Shown piece by piece: positions 42,069-52,429 of a DNA stretch of 64,000 nucleotides. Both the position numbers and the translations under genes were made by a program. This DNA comes from Streptomyces sp. 378 (lineage in GTDB: Bacteria > Actinomycetota > Actinomycetes > Streptomycetales > Streptomycetaceae): assembly GCF_030124145.1 (NCBI RefSeq), contig NZ_JASKMS010000002.1, positions 430,266-494,265 of the forward strand, in the 5' to 3' direction. The notes beneath the pieces are model-generated. The model ran no database searches. It was not told the origin of the DNA and worked only from the letters and a program-made list of their open reading frames with translations. Each line of letters opens with the position of its first letter. The first letter of the stretch is position 1.

Positions 42069-43709
42069 TCAGCGCTCGGTCACCTTGCCGTCCGCCACCT
42101 CCAGGCGGCGGGTGACGTGCACGGCGTCCAGCATGCGGCGGTCGTGGGTGACCAGCAGGAGGGTGCCCTCATAGGCATCGAGGGCGGACTCCAGCTGCTC
42201 GATGGCCGGCAGGTCGAGGTGATTGGTCGGCTCGTCGAGGACGAGGAGATTGACGCCCCGGCCCTGGAGCAGCGCCAGGGCGGCCCGGGTGCGCTCGCCC
42301 GGGGAGAGGCTTCCCGCGGGCCGCAGGACGTGGTCCCTCTTGAGACCGAACTTGGCCAGCAGCGTGCGGATCTCGACCGGTTCGGTGTCCGGGACGGCCG
42401 CGCGGAAGGCGTCGAGCAGGGCCTCCTCACCGTGGAACAGCTTGCGGGCCTGGTCGACCTCGCCGAGCAGGACGCCCGAACCGAGCGCGGCGTGCCCGGC
42501 GTCCAGCGGGACCCGGCCGAGGAGGGCGGCGAGCAGCGTGGACTTGCCGGCGCCGTTCGCGCCCGTCACCGCCACCCGGTCCGCCCAGTCGATCTGCAGG
42601 GAGACGGGGCCGAGGACGAAACCGCCGCGGCGCACCTCGGCGTCCCGCAGGGTCGCGACGACAGCGCCCGAGCGCGGGGCCGACGCGATCTCCATGCGCA
42701 GCTCCCACTCCTTGCGGGGCTCCTCGACGACCTCCAGACGCTCGATCATGCGCTGGGTCTGGCGGGCCTTCGCGGCCTGCTTCTCGCTGGCCTCGCTGCG
42801 GAACTTGCGGCCGATCTTGTCGTTGTCGTTGCCCGCCTTGCGGCGCGCGTTCTTCACGCCCTTGTCCATCCAGGAACGCTGCGTCTGGGCGCGGTCCTGG
42901 AGGGCCGTCTTCTTGTCCGCGTACTCCTCGAACTCGTCGCGGGCGTGCCGGCGGGCGACCTCCCGCTCCTCCAGATAGGCCTCGTAGCCACCGCCGAAGA
43001 GATTGATCTGCTGCTGGGCGAGGTCGAGTTCAAGGACCTTGGTGACGGTTCGGGCGAGGAACTCGCGGTCGTGGCTGACGACCACGGTCCCGGCGCGCAG
43101 GCCGCCGACGAAGCGTTCCAGGCGCTCCAGGCCGTCCAGGTCCAGGTCGTTGGTCGGCTCGTCGAGGAGGAAGACGTCGTAGCGGGACAGCAGCAGGGAG
43201 GCGAGACCGGCGCGGGCGGCCTGACCGCCGGACAGGGACGTCATCGGCTGCTCCAGGTCGACCGCGAGACCGAGGGAGTCGGCGACCTCTTCGGCGCGTT
43301 CGTCGAGGTCGGCGCCGCCCAGGCCGAGCCAGCGCTCCAGGCTCGTGGCGTAGGCGTCGTCGGCGCCGGGTGCCCCGTCGACCAGGGCCTGGGTCGCCTC
43401 GTCCATGGCCCGCTGGGCCTCGGCGACACCGGTGCGGCGGGCGAGGAAGGCCCGTACGGTCTCGCCCGGCCGGCGGTCGGGCTCCTGCGGGAGGTGTCCG
43501 ACGGTGGCCGTCGGCGGGGACAGGCGCAGATCGCCCTGCTCGGGTGCGGTGAGTCCGGCGAGCATCCTGAGCAGCGTGGACTTGCCCGCGCCGTTGGCCC
43601 CGACCAGGCCGATCACATCGCCGGGCGCGACGACGAGGTCGAGGCCGGTGAACAGGGAGCGGTCGCCGTGGCCGGCGGCGAGGTTCTTGGCGACGAGAGT
43701 GGCAGTCAT
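42069..43709 (-). CDS. ABC-F family ribosomal ATPase
   Basis: This 546-residue protein has two ABC domains and no membrane part. Walker A is VGANGAGKST (first half) and TGANGAGKST (second half); the signatures are SLSGGQAARAGLA and SLSPGERTRAAL; Walker B is FLLDEPTNDLD and LVLDEPTNHLD. The charged inter-domain linker (about 240-315) is the P-site tRNA interaction motif. ABC-F proteins act on the ribosome, resolving stalls or protecting against antibiotics. Which role applies is not visible. Confidence 0.93.
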   Translation of the reverse strand: MTATLVAKNLAAGHGDRSLFTGLDLVVAPGDVIGLVGANGAGKSTLLRMLAGLTAPEQGDLRLSPPTATVGHLPQEPDRRPGETVRAFLARRTGVAEAQRAMDEATQALVDGAPGADDAYATSLERWLGLGGADLDERAEEVADSLGLAVDLEQPMTSLSGGQAARAGLASLLLSRYDVFLLDEPTNDLDLDGLERLERFVGGLRAGTVVVSHDREFLARTVTKVLELDLAQQQINLFGGGYEAYLEEREVARRHARDEFEEYADKKTALQDRAQTQRSWMDKGVKNARRKAGNDNDKIGRKFRSEASEKQAAKARQTQRMIERLEVVEEPRKEWELRMEIASAPRSGAVVATLRDAEVRRGGFVLGPVSLQIDWADRVAVTGANGAGKSTLLAALLGRVPLDAGHAALGSGVLLGEVDQARKLFHGEEALLDAFRAAVPDTEPVEIRTLLAKFGLKRDHVLRPAGSLSPGERTRAALALLQGRGVNLLVLDEPTNHLDLPAIEQLESALDAYEGTLLLVTHDRRMLDAVHVTRRLEVADGKVTER

Positions 43710-43737
43710 CAGAGCGCCGATCCTAACGGCCGGGCGC

Positions 43738-44760
43738 TCAGGGGTGCACGGCCGTCACCAGGACGCTTCCGGAGGTGCGCGCCACGACGAACGCCTGGCC
43801 CCTGACCGCTTTGGCGTCGAGGGCGACGCGGTGGCGGCCCGGGGGGAGGACGCCGTCGAAGATCTCGTGGGTGTGGGTGCGGGAGAGCCGGTCGAGGCGG
43901 TAGGCGGTGAGGGTGACGCGGCAGGCGGAGGTGACCTCGAGGTCCGCCCCGGCGTCGGAGGCGGTGAGGCCGGTGAGGCGGCGCAGTGCGACGGGGCTGC
44001 GGTCCAGGGCGTGTTCGATCTGGGCGACGAGGAGCGGGACGATCGGGGCGAGGCCGTCGACGTGGGCGGCCGTGGCCCCGGCGTTGTCGAAGGCGCGCCG
44101 GACGGCGGCACGTTCCCGCTCGCCCGCCGCGTGGCCGAAGGCGACGGCGCCGTAACCGCGCAGTTCGTCGGGAGACACACGGTGGGCGTCCTGGGTGATG
44201 TCGGCGCCGACGCCGATGGTGCGCAGGGCCGCGGCGAGCTTGGCGAGGGCGGCGACGCGGGCGCCGATCAGCAGGACGCGGCGCCTGGGGTGGGGCCCGG
44301 AGCCGTTGAGCAGGGCGCCGAGCGCCGTCCGGTACTCGGCGCCGCGGAAGCGGAACGGGCCGATGCCGTGGTAGCCGTTGCGCTCCAGGTCGGCGTGTTC
44401 GCCGGTCTGCCAGGCGAAGTCCTGCCAGACGAAGTCCTCGCCGTCGCTCCGGATGACCGCGGTGACGGCACCGCAGGCCAGGTCCTCGCACTCGGGGCAG
44501 CCGTAGACGACGTACCGGCCGCCCGGTAACGGGGCCGCGCTCTCCAGGAGCAGGCTGCGGACCTGCGCGGTGAAGATCGCGGGTGGGACGTCGGAGGCGA
44601 GCGGGGAGACCGCGTCGAGGTCGGAGAGCTGGAACAGCAGGGGGCGTTCGTCGACGATGAAGTCCACGAAGTCCCGGTGAACCTGGTAACCGCCGTCGTT
44701 GAGGACTCCCCCGGCCCGCATCGCGGGTGCCAGGCCGAAGGTCGCGTACTCGGCACACAT
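43738..44760 (-). CDS. Uncharacterised family protein often annotated oxidoreductase
   Basis: This 340-residue actinomycete protein starts MCAEYATFGLAPAMRAGG. It has GGRYVVYGCPECEDLACGAVTAVI, with a Cys-x2-Cys-x4-Cys group that could bind metal, and a second half with a Rossmann-like start (RRRVLLIGARVAALAKLAAAL) and no obvious nucleotide motif. An ATG 14 codons upstream (44802) is an alternative. It is divergent from the D-amino-acid-oxidase-like gene, sharing a 66-bp spacer. The true function is not known. Confidence 0.65.
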   Translation of the reverse strand: MCAEYATFGLAPAMRAGGVLNDGGYQVHRDFVDFIVDERPLLFQLSDLDAVSPLASDVPPAIFTAQVRSLLLESAAPLPGGRYVVYGCPECEDLACGAVTAVIRSDGEDFVWQDFAWQTGEHADLERNGYHGIGPFRFRGAEYRTALGALLNGSGPHPRRRVLLIGARVAALAKLAAALRTIGVGADITQDAHRVSPDELRGYGAVAFGHAAGERERAAVRRAFDNAGATAAHVDGLAPIVPLLVAQIEHALDRSPVALRRLTGLTASDAGADLEVTSACRVTLTAYRLDRLSRTHTHEIFDGVLPPGRHRVALDAKAVRGQAFVVARTSGSVLVTAVHP

Positions 44761-44826
44761 ACGGTGAGTATCCCCATACTTCGGGTGATGTGAGCACGGC
44801 ATGACAGGTTCCGCTACGGTCCGGGT

Positions 44827-45777
44827 ATGCGGAGCGAGGCGAGTGGCGAGATCGTGGTGGTCGGCGGCGGGGTGGCGGGGCTGACGACCGCGCTGGTTCT
44901 CGCGGAGCAGGGCCGGCGGGTACGGGTGTGGACGCGGGACGCCGTCGAGGCGACCACCTCAGCCGTTGCGGGCGCGCTGTGGTGGCCGTACCGGATCGAG
45001 CCGGTCGCGACGGCACGCGTGTGGGCGCTGCGGTCGCTGGAGGTGTACGAGGAGTTGGCGGCGCGGCCCGAGCACACCGGCGTACGCATGGTCGAAGGGG
45101 TACAGGGCGAGACCCGTCTCGACGAGGCCGAGGGGTGGCTGGCGGGGCGGGTGCCGGGGCTGCGGGCGGCCACGGCCCGGGAGTACGCGGGGACGGGTGT
45201 CCGGGCTCGGCTGCCGCTGATCGACATGCCGGCTCATCTGCCGTGGCTGCGGGAGCGGTTGGTGGCGGCGGGCGGGGTGGTCGAGACGCGTACGGTGTCC
45301 GCCTTCGCGGAGGTGGACGCGCCGGTCGTGGTCAACTGCACGGGACTCGCCGCGCGCGAGCTCGTGCCGGATCCCTCCGTACGGCCCGTGCGCGGGCAGC
45401 TGGTCGTCGTGGAGAACCCGGGGATCGACACCTGGCTGGTCTCCACCGACGCGGCCGGGGAGCACACCTACCTGTTCCCGCAGCCGGACGGGCTCGTCCT
45501 CGGCGGGACGTCCGAGGAGGGCGCGTGGTCGCTGGAGCCCGACCCCGCGACGGCCGAGGCGATCGTCCGCCGCTGTGCGGTCCTGCGGCCGGAGATCGCG
45601 GGGGCCCGTGTGCTGGAGCACCGGGTCGGGCTGCGACCCACCCGGCCGGCGGTCCGCCTGGAGCGCGAGGCCCTGCCGGACGGCCGGCTCCTGGTGCACA
45701 ACTACGGCCACGGCGGCGCGGGCGTCACCGTGGCCTGGGGGTGTGCGCGGGAGGCGGCCCGGCTGGTCTCCGGCTGA
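44827..45777 (+). CDS. D-amino-acid oxidase-like FAD protein (DAO family)
   Basis: This 316-residue flavoprotein opens with EIVVVGGGVAGLTTALVLAE (the FAD Rossmann motif) and has the substrate-side RPVRGQLVVVENPG and the C-terminal LVHNYGHGGAGVTVAWGCA, the signature of D-amino-acid oxidases. It would oxidise D-amino acids to oxo acids with H2O2. A family C-terminal peroxisomal tag is absent, as expected in bacteria. No operon partner is seen. Confidence 0.92.
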   Translation: MRSEASGEIVVVGGGVAGLTTALVLAEQGRRVRVWTRDAVEATTSAVAGALWWPYRIEPVATARVWALRSLEVYEELAARPEHTGVRMVEGVQGETRLDEAEGWLAGRVPGLRAATAREYAGTGVRARLPLIDMPAHLPWLRERLVAAGGVVETRTVSAFAEVDAPVVVNCTGLAARELVPDPSVRPVRGQLVVVENPGIDTWLVSTDAAGEHTYLFPQPDGLVLGGTSEEGAWSLEPDPATAEAIVRRCAVLRPEIAGARVLEHRVGLRPTRPAVRLEREALPDGRLLVHNYGHGGAGVTVAWGCAREAARLVSG

Positions 45778-45877
45778 CGGGGCACGTGCCCCGTCCCTAC
45801 CGCGAGAACGGCTGGCCGCCGCCCGGATCACGCGGACGTTCGGCGGCGCGACCCGGGCCGCGGAACGCGAAGGCGGA

Positions 45878-45908
45878 GGCGGCCCGGACCTCTGATCCCC
45901 GGGCCGCC
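45878..45908. terminator. Bidirectional terminator between DAO gene and BCCT gene
   Basis: Perfect 10-bp arms GGCGGCCCGG and CCGGGCCGCC with an 11-base loop between the convergent genes. It ends 14 bp before the BCCT stop. Confidence 0.8.
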
Positions 45909-45921
45909 CCCGCCGTACGGA

Positions 45922-47646
45922 TCAGTGCTTGCCGATCGGGTCTCCCTCGATGTCCGGGCCGCGGCCCGGGCCGACCCGGAACTCGAACTCGCCGTCGTAC
46001 TTCTTGTGGCCCGCCATGACGGCCATCTCGACGGCCTCCGAGCCCATCTGCTCACGCACGATCAGCGGATCGCGGCGAAGGTCGCGCATGAGGGCGACGC
46101 ACATGAAGATCATCACGATGACGAACGGCGCCGCCGCGAGGATCGTGAGGTTCTGCAGACCGGTCAGCGCGTCGCCCTGGCCGCTGCCGACCAGGAGCAT
46201 GATCGCCGCCACCGCACCGGTGACCACGCCCCAGAACACCACCACGAACCGGCCCGGTTCGAGCGCGCCCTTCTGGGACAGGGTGCCCATGACGATCGAG
46301 GCCGCGTCGGCGCCCGAGACGAAGAAGATACCGACGAGGACCATCACGAGCAGGCTCGTGACCGTGGCGACGGGGAACTGCTGGAGCACGCCGAAGAGCT
46401 GGCCCTCCGGGGTCGCCTCCTTGCCGAGCCGCCCGTCCCCCTGCATCCTCATCGCCGAGCCACCGAAGATCGCGAACCAGATCAGGCTGACCGTGCTGGG
46501 AACGAGGATGACACCGCCGACGAACTGGCGGATCGTGCGGCCCCGGCTGATACGGGCGATGAACATGCCGACGAACGGCGTCCAGGAGATCCACCAGGCC
46601 CAGTAGAAGACCGTCCAGCTGCTCAGCCAGTCGGCGACGCCCTCGCCGCCGCTCGCCTCGGTCCGGCCGGCCAGCTGGGGCAGGTCGCCGAGGTAGGCGA
46701 AGACGGACGTGGGCAGCAGGTCCAGGACGATGATGGTCGGGCCGGCCACGAACACGAACAGGGCGAGCACCAGCGCCAGCACCATGTTGGTGTTGGACAG
46801 CCACTGGATGCCCTTCTCCACACCGGAGATCGCGGACGCGACGAAGGCCAGGGTCAGCACCGCGATGATCGTGACGAGCAGCCCGGTGCTCACCTCGTCC
46901 ATCCACTTCAGCTCCTGCACACCGGAGCCGATCTGGAGCGCGCCGAGCCCCAGGGAGGCGGCGGAGCCGAAGACGGTCGCGATGATCGCGAGGATGTCGA
47001 TGGCCCGGCCGACGCCGCCGTTGGCGTTCTTCTTGCCGATCAGCGGGGTGAAGACGGCGCTGATGGTCTGCCGGCGCCGCCTGCGGAAGGTGCTGTAGGC
47101 GATGGCGAGGCCCACCACCGCGTAGATCGCCCAGGGGTGGAGCGTCCAGTGGAACAGGGTGGTGGCCATGGCCGTCTCCATGCGCTCGCCGGAGTCGGCC
47201 GGGTCGGACCCCGGCGGGGGCGTGCCGTAGTGCGACAGCGGCTCGCTCACGCCGTAGAACATCAGGCCGATGCCCATGCCCGCGCTGAACATCATCGCGA
47301 CCCAGGACACCGTGCGGAACTCGGGCTCCTCGCCCTCCGCACCGAGGTGGATACGGCCGTAGCGGCTGATCGCGATCCAGAGGGCGAAGACCACGAAGCC
47401 CGAGGCGGCGAGCATGAACGCCCAGCCGCCGTTGTGCATCAGCCCGCCGAGCATGCTGGTGGAGACGTCTTCGAGCGAGTCGGTCGCCACCGCGCCCCAG
47501 ACCACGAAGGCGAGGGTGAGCACCGCCGTGACGCCGAACACGATGCGGTCGGTCTGCGGCCGGTCCTGACCGGGCAGGCCCGCTTCCGATCCCGGCAGCG
47601 CGGCTCCTCCCGGGGAGTCCTTGTCGGTCGGTCGTTCTTGCGTCAC
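45922..47646 (-). CDS. BCCT-family betaine/choline/carnitine transporter
   Basis: This 574-residue, 12-helix Na+- or H+-coupled transporter has the BCCT signature in VFYWAWWISWTPFVGMFIARISRGRTIRQF, with the Trp-rich helix that binds trimethylammonium. It also has FSAGMGIGLMFYGVSEP, the glycine-rich helix for substrate and sodium. It imports an osmolyte such as glycine betaine. The GTG was chosen for GAAAGG eight bases upstream; an earlier GTG adds three residues. The acidic C-terminal tail may be the osmosensor. Confidence 0.93.
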   Translation of the reverse strand: MTQERPTDKDSPGGAALPGSEAGLPGQDRPQTDRIVFGVTAVLTLAFVVWGAVATDSLEDVSTSMLGGLMHNGGWAFMLAASGFVVFALWIAISRYGRIHLGAEGEEPEFRTVSWVAMMFSAGMGIGLMFYGVSEPLSHYGTPPPGSDPADSGERMETAMATTLFHWTLHPWAIYAVVGLAIAYSTFRRRRRQTISAVFTPLIGKKNANGGVGRAIDILAIIATVFGSAASLGLGALQIGSGVQELKWMDEVSTGLLVTIIAVLTLAFVASAISGVEKGIQWLSNTNMVLALVLALFVFVAGPTIIVLDLLPTSVFAYLGDLPQLAGRTEASGGEGVADWLSSWTVFYWAWWISWTPFVGMFIARISRGRTIRQFVGGVILVPSTVSLIWFAIFGGSAMRMQGDGRLGKEATPEGQLFGVLQQFPVATVTSLLVMVLVGIFFVSGADAASIVMGTLSQKGALEPGRFVVVFWGVVTGAVAAIMLLVGSGQGDALTGLQNLTILAAAPFVIVMIFMCVALMRDLRRDPLIVREQMGSEAVEMAVMAGHKKYDGEFEFRVGPGRGPDIEGDPIGKH

Positions 47647-47731
47647 AGGCGGCACCTTTCATCGGGACAGCTGGCGAGGACGTAGGCCCTCCGTAGACGC
47701 TGCTACCACGTATGGCGGAATTTCACCCCTC

Positions 47732-49018
47732 TCAGCATGCGGTTTCGGATGAACCTCCGGTCAGGTGGTACTCGGCCCGGTCGTCGAGCAGCAGCGGCAC
47801 CAGTGCCCGCAGGGGTTGCCGCAGGGGGACGAGCACGCCCTCGGCGTCCCGGCGCACGCGCACCCCGTGCAGTGCGAGTTCGTCGCCCACCTCGGCGTAC
47901 TGGGCGGCGGTGAGGCGGTAGCCGCAGGGCGGGTTCTCGATGATGTCGGCCGGGTCGGGCGGGTCGTTGTCGGCGCCGCCGACGTAGACCGGGCCGGTGG
48001 CGGCGTGGCCCGCGAGCCGGGCCCTGTCCGTCGCTGCCGCGAGGCGGTCGCGACGCTGGTCGGCATAGCGGAACAGACCCCTGAGGGCGTCGAGTTGGGA
48101 GATGACGCGGCGACGGTTGTTCAGGGCTTCGTCCGCCTTCTCGGCCTCGGTGAGCGGGTCCACGCGGCTCTCGATGAGCAGCCCGACGGAGTGCTTCACC
48201 CCGGACATGTTGCGCAGGATGCGCTCCTGTCCGTCCCCGGCGACCTGTTCGACCGGCTCACCGGTCTCCGGGTCGGTCCAGATGCCGTAGGTGCCCGTGG
48301 AGTGACCCGCCCGCTGGGCGGCGGGGCGGACGTACGCCTCGGAGAGGGTCCGCGCCTCGCCGTGGACCGCCTCGTGGGTGTTGAGGTTGCGCGGCCACAG
48401 GTCGAAGAGGTCCTTGTCGTAGAACCGGGGTGTGGCGCCGTATTCGTGCAGGTCGTAGACGATGTCGGGGCGCTGGTCGCGGATGACGGCGGCCAGGGCG
48501 CGGGCCTCGGCGGTCTTCAGGGCGAGGTGGTCGCGGTTGATGTCGAGGCCGTCGCTGTTGCCGCGGGTGTCGGCCGCCCGGCCGTCCGGGTTGGCGGTGG
48601 GCACGACCAGGACGGTGGTGTGGTCCAGGAAGTGCCGGGTGCGGCTGTCGCGGGCGTGGGCGAGGTCGCGGACGGTGGTCAGGCAGGCCTCGCGGCCGGA
48701 GGGTTCGTCGCCGTGCTGGCTGCAGACGAGCAGCACCTTGTCCGGGCTCGGGCGGTTGCCGATCCGCAGCAGGTGGAGCGGGCGGTCCTGCTTCGTCGTT
48801 CCGACGCGGGTCATGGAGACGCGGCCACTGGACCGGTCGACGGCCCTGAGGAAGTCCTGTTCCTCGGACTGGGTGGTCCAGCGGACGCCGTTCGACTGCT
48901 CGAACCCGGTGCGGGGCGCCGTGCCGGGGGCCGCGTGGGCCGGTGCGGCGACCAGGGAGGCCGCGAGGGCCGCGGTGGTCACGATCAGCGCCCGGACGCG
49001 GGTGGTGTTCCGGGTCAC
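47732..49018 (-). CDS. Secreted M14-family zinc carboxypeptidase
   Basis: This 428-residue exported protein has a signal peptide of [20 protein letters not shown] through AHAAP. The M14 zinc motif HxxE is in [17 protein letters not shown] and INRDHLAL carry substrate and zinc-binding residues, and YDLHEYG the third ligand region. It removes C-terminal residues from peptides outside the cell. The GTG overlaps the stop of the X-Pro peptidase gene (GTGA), so both are coupled. Confidence 0.9.
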   Translation of the reverse strand: MTRNTTRVRALIVTTAALAASLVAAPAHAAPGTAPRTGFEQSNGVRWTTQSEEQDFLRAVDRSSGRVSMTRVGTTKQDRPLHLLRIGNRPSPDKVLLVCSQHGDEPSGREACLTTVRDLAHARDSRTRHFLDHTTVLVVPTANPDGRAADTRGNSDGLDINRDHLALKTAEARALAAVIRDQRPDIVYDLHEYGATPRFYDKDLFDLWPRNLNTHEAVHGEARTLSEAYVRPAAQRAGHSTGTYGIWTDPETGEPVEQVAGDGQERILRNMSGVKHSVGLLIESRVDPLTEAEKADEALNNRRRVISQLDALRGLFRYADQRRDRLAAATDRARLAGHAATGPVYVGGADNDPPDPADIIENPPCGYRLTAAQYAEVGDELALHGVRVRRDAEGVLVPLRQPLRALVPLLLDDRAEYHLTGGSSETAC

Positions 49019-50970
49019 CGGCTCGCCTCCGGGACCCGGTGCGTGGTGCGCGGCTCCCCTACGCCGTCCAGGACGGTGGCGTCGGGGGTGGCGGACGCGG
49101 CGCCCGTGGTGGCGCGGACGAAGGCGGTGGCTCCGCCGACGAAGGGGACGCGCGCCGAGGTGCGGGAGAGGTCGAGTGTGAGGGTCGGCTTGTCGGAGGG
49201 AGGGTCGATGAGTCCCTGATCGGTGCCGGCGACGACGAGTGCCAGGCGGTGGCCCTTCGGGACGACGTGATCGGTCGCCGCGAGGTCGAGGGTGATGCTG
49301 TACCGCTTGCCCGGGGTGAGCGGGGCGCCCTTGAGGTCCGAGGCGTGGTTGCCGAGGTCCGCCCAGCCGCGGCTGACGACCGTGTAGTCGACGGCGGCGG
49401 TCTTCGCCTCGGTCTCCTTGAAGCAGGGGCTGTCGGCGGTGGTGCTCGCGCCCCAGCAGGTGCGGTCCGTGAGGGTGGTGATGCCTTCGCCGGGATCGGC
49501 GTAGTCGCGGATGGTCGCCGGGCCGATGTCCACGAGGACGGCGGAGAGGTGGGCCGTCGGGGTGCTGGGGGTCGCGGTGACGGTGACCTCGGAGGAGCCG
49601 GACAGGCGCAGGTCGCGGGTGAGCGGCCCGGTGACGAAACCGGCCTTCTCCGGTGTCGGCCGGTCGATCCGCGCGGCCCAGTCGATCTCGCTCCGCGCCG
49701 GGTCGTCGGTGAAGTTCTCGGTGCCGTGGCCGCGGTGCAGGCCGAGGGTGCCGACGCCGGGCGTGGTGCCCCGGTCGGGGCGCAGGGTGGTGGCCCGGGT
49801 GCCGCTCGGCGGCCAGAGCGCGGAGGTCGTCCACTGGTCGGGGGCGCGCTCGATGTCGGCCATGGGCTCGCGGTCGATGCCGTTGTCGTAGCCCATGAGT
49901 TCGTGGTCGAACCAGCGGTGCAGCGTCTTGACCCACTCCGCGCGCCGGAAATCGAAGGGGTCGACGTGGCCGGTCTGCGACAGCCAGATCTTGCGGTCGA
50001 CGCCGTTCTTCGCGAGGGCGTCCCACCACTGGCCGACGTGCTTCATGCGGACGTTGAGGTCCTGCATGCCGTGGACCAGGAAGACGCTGGCCTTCACCTT
50101 GCGCGCGGCCTTCACGTAGTCGCGCTCGCTCCACAGCGGGGTCCGGTCGCCGGTGCGCGGGGCCCCGTCGACGAGCTCGCGCTGGACGGCGTCGCACTGG
50201 GCGCGGGCGTCGGGGCTGTTGACGTAGTCCGACAGCCACTCGGGGCCGGAGTCGTAGAGGGGGGCGCCCTGCTGGAAGTAGTAGTCGTACCAGGAGGAGA
50301 TGGCGCTGATCGGGACGATGGTCTTCAGGCCCTTGACGCCGGTCGCGGCGACGCCGTTGGCGATGGTGCCGTCCCAGCTCTTGCCGATCATGCCGGTGCG
50401 GCCGTTGGTCCAGCCCGCCTGGGCGCGGGTGGTGCCGGTGCGGCTCGTGTAGGCCTTGGCGCGGCCGTTCAGCCAGTCGACGACCGCTTTCGCCGACTGG
50501 ATGTCGGAGCGGCCTCCGACGTCGACGCAGCCGTCGGAGCGATTCGTCCCGGCCAGGTCCACGCCGACGAAGGCGTAGCCACGCGGGACGAAGTAGTTGT
50601 CGTAGTACAGCGGCATCCGGGCGATACGGCCCTGTGCGTCGTACGTCTTCTTCTGGCTCTCGTTGCCCCGCCCGCAGCAGGAGTAGTACGGGCTGGCGTC
50701 CATGATGACGGGGGCCTTGCGGCCCTGCCGGGCGGTTTCGCGGGGGCGGACGATGTCGACGGCGACCCGGTCGGTCCTTCCGTCCCGGTCGCCGTCGAGT
50801 CCGGTGTCCACCCAGACGGCCTCGCGGATGGCGTTCCCGTACGAGTACACGGGTTCGCTCCCACGGGGGGCGGCCTGTGCGGCCGCCGGGGTGAGCAGGG
50901 TGGCCAAGAGGGCGGCGGTGGCCGCCGTCGCGAGCGGTCTCCAGGTCGTGAAGCGCGTGCGTTTCGGCAT
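49015..50970 (-). CDS. Secreted Xaa-Pro dipeptidyl-peptidase (S15/CocE family)
   Basis: This 651-residue exported serine peptidase has a signal sequence [20 protein letters not shown] to AAQAAP. The nucleophile elbow is [14 protein letters not shown] (Ser); catalytic Asp is likely in [12 protein letters not shown] and His in [13 protein letters not shown]-terminal jelly-roll domain (about 420-640) is typical of X-Pro dipeptidyl-peptidases and CocE-type esterases. It releases Xaa-Pro dipeptides, complementing the downstream carboxypeptidase. A disulfide-rich stretch (YYSCCGRG) is notable. Confidence 0.9.
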   Translation of the reverse strand: MPKRTRFTTWRPLATAATAALLATLLTPAAAQAAPRGSEPVYSYGNAIREAVWVDTGLDGDRDGRTDRVAVDIVRPRETARQGRKAPVIMDASPYYSCCGRGNESQKKTYDAQGRIARMPLYYDNYFVPRGYAFVGVDLAGTNRSDGCVDVGGRSDIQSAKAVVDWLNGRAKAYTSRTGTTRAQAGWTNGRTGMIGKSWDGTIANGVAATGVKGLKTIVPISAISSWYDYYFQQGAPLYDSGPEWLSDYVNSPDARAQCDAVQRELVDGAPRTGDRTPLWSERDYVKAARKVKASVFLVHGMQDLNVRMKHVGQWWDALAKNGVDRKIWLSQTGHVDPFDFRRAEWVKTLHRWFDHELMGYDNGIDREPMADIERAPDQWTTSALWPPSGTRATTLRPDRGTTPGVGTLGLHRGHGTENFTDDPARSEIDWAARIDRPTPEKAGFVTGPLTRDLRLSGSSEVTVTATPSTPTAHLSAVLVDIGPATIRDYADPGEGITTLTDRTCWGASTTADSPCFKETEAKTAAVDYTVVSRGWADLGNHASDLKGAPLTPGKRYSITLDLAATDHVVPKGHRLALVVAGTDQGLIDPPSDKPTLTLDLSRTSARVPFVGGATAFVRATTGAASATPDATVLDGVGEPRTTHRVPEASR

Positions 50971-51497
50971 GCGCCGGACGCTACATCGGTGAACTCCCGT
51001 TCAGAAGAGGGCAGCTGACGGTCCGGCGTGTCCGGGACGAGCCTTTGGGGCGGGTGTCTACCGCGGTGCGGGTAGGCGGGCGGTGTCAGCGGTTCCGGCG
51101 TTCGGCGGTTCCCGCGGCTCGGCGGTTCCCGCGGCTCGGCGGTTCCCGCGGCTCGGCGCGCTGCCGCAGACGGCCGGTCCGCTCGACGGGTCACGGGCCC
51201 GCTCGCGTGAACAGCCCGAACGGACAGGGCGTTCAGCTTGTGGAGGTGCGTACGGCTGGGGCGGTGCGGGTGTGCGTACTGCGGCCCCGGCCGACGCGCC
51301 GGGTGGCGCGGCGCCCCTCACCCGGGGAGCCGGGGCGAGGGCTTGGCGGTGCGCCCTGGCACCAGGTCTGCCGTGCCCGGGCATCGCACGCGCGGGCGCG
51401 CTTCCTTCCTCCCTTGGACCTCCCCTCGGACTACGGTGGGTCCGTGCGCCGGGCCCGTCGGTCCGGCGGCGTTGTCGGGCTGACCGAGGAGCCGGGC
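50971..51497. other. Intergenic region with 17-bp tandem repeats
   Basis: A 527-bp divergent spacer that should hold promoters for the X-Pro peptidase (minus) and arginase-family (plus) genes. It contains the three-copy repeat at 51102-51152. GTGCGTAC occurs twice in the segment near 51245-51276. No gene with good codon use and a start was accepted here. Confidence 0.5.
51102..51152. repeat. 17-bp tandem repeat, three copies
   Basis: Three identical copies of TCGGCGGTTCCCGCGGC follow directly, then a partial TCGGCG. A fourth, diverged unit (CAGCGGTTCCGGCGT) precedes them. The repeat contains the palindromic CCGCGG. It is non-coding here. Confidence 0.9.
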
Positions 51498-52385
51498 GTG
51501 CGGGATGTGGGGATCGTCGAGGCACCCTCCGTGCTCGGGCTGCGTCCGACCGGGGTGGAGGAGCTGCCGGGCGCGCTGCTCGGGGCCGGGCTGGCCGAAG
51601 GGCTCGGGGCCACGCGGGCGGGGCGGGTGGAACCGCCGCCGTACGACCCCGAGCGGGATCCGGAAACCGGGCTGCTGAACGCGGGCGGCATCGCCGCGTA
51701 CTCCGTGGCGCTGGCCGACGCCGCGGGCGAGGTCCTCGCCCAGGGGCGGTTCCCCGTCGTGCTCGGCGGCGACTGCAGTGTGCTGCTCGGCACCCTGCTC
51801 GCGCTGCGCCGCCGTGACCGGCACGGTCTGCTCTTCCTCGACGGGCACAGCGACTTCTACCAGCCCTCGGCGGAGCCGGCCGACGAGGTGGCCTCCATGG
51901 AACTCGCCCTGGCCACCGGGCGCGGCCCGCGCGTGCTGGCCGACCTGGAGGGCCGGGGCCCGCTCGTGCGGGACGAGGACGTCGTCGCCCTGGGGTTCCG
52001 GGACGCGGAGGAGTCCGCGGCGTACGGGATGCAACCGCTGCCGTCCGGGCTGCACGCGATGGAGCTGGACATCGTGCGCGCCCTGGGGGCGGCCGAGGCG
52101 GCCCGGCGCGCCGTCCGGCTGCTGACCGGGGACGGGGCGGGGGCGGGGTACTGGGTCCATCTCGACGTCGACGTGCTGGACGACGCGATCATGCCCGCCG
52201 TCGACTACCGGCAGCCGGACGGTCTGACCTGGCAGGAACTGGAGACGGTACTGCGTACGGCCTTGTCCGGCGGCGGTGCCGTCGGCCTGACCGTCGCGAT
52301 CTTCAACCCCCGGCTGGACCCCGGCGGCACCCTCGCGCGGGCCCTCCGCGACTGCCTGGTGCGGGCCTTCGACAGCCAGGGCTGA
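51498..52385 (+). CDS. Arginase/agmatinase/formiminoglutamase family protein
   Basis: This 295-residue, two-metal ureohydrolase-fold enzyme has the metal motifs [12 protein letters not shown] (Asp of GGD; Cys replaces the usual His), [12 protein letters not shown] and HLDVDVLDD. The His-to-Cys change in GGDH is unusual for arginase and suggests a different substrate or metal use. GTG was chosen because GAGGAG lies seven bases upstream; in-frame sequence further upstream is GC-rich spacer. It could act in arginine or polyamine breakdown. Confidence 0.85.
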   Translation: MRDVGIVEAPSVLGLRPTGVEELPGALLGAGLAEGLGATRAGRVEPPPYDPERDPETGLLNAGGIAAYSVALADAAGEVLAQGRFPVVLGGDCSVLLGTLLALRRRDRHGLLFLDGHSDFYQPSAEPADEVASMELALATGRGPRVLADLEGRGPLVRDEDVVALGFRDAEESAAYGMQPLPSGLHAMELDIVRALGAAEAARRAVRLLTGDGAGAGYWVHLDVDVLDDAIMPAVDYRQPDGLTWQELETVLRTALSGGGAVGLTVAIFNPRLDPGGTLARALRDCLVRAFDSQG

Positions 52386-52429
52386 GCCGACCGGTCCCTC
52401 GACTCCCTTGACGCCCTTCATCGGCGGAA

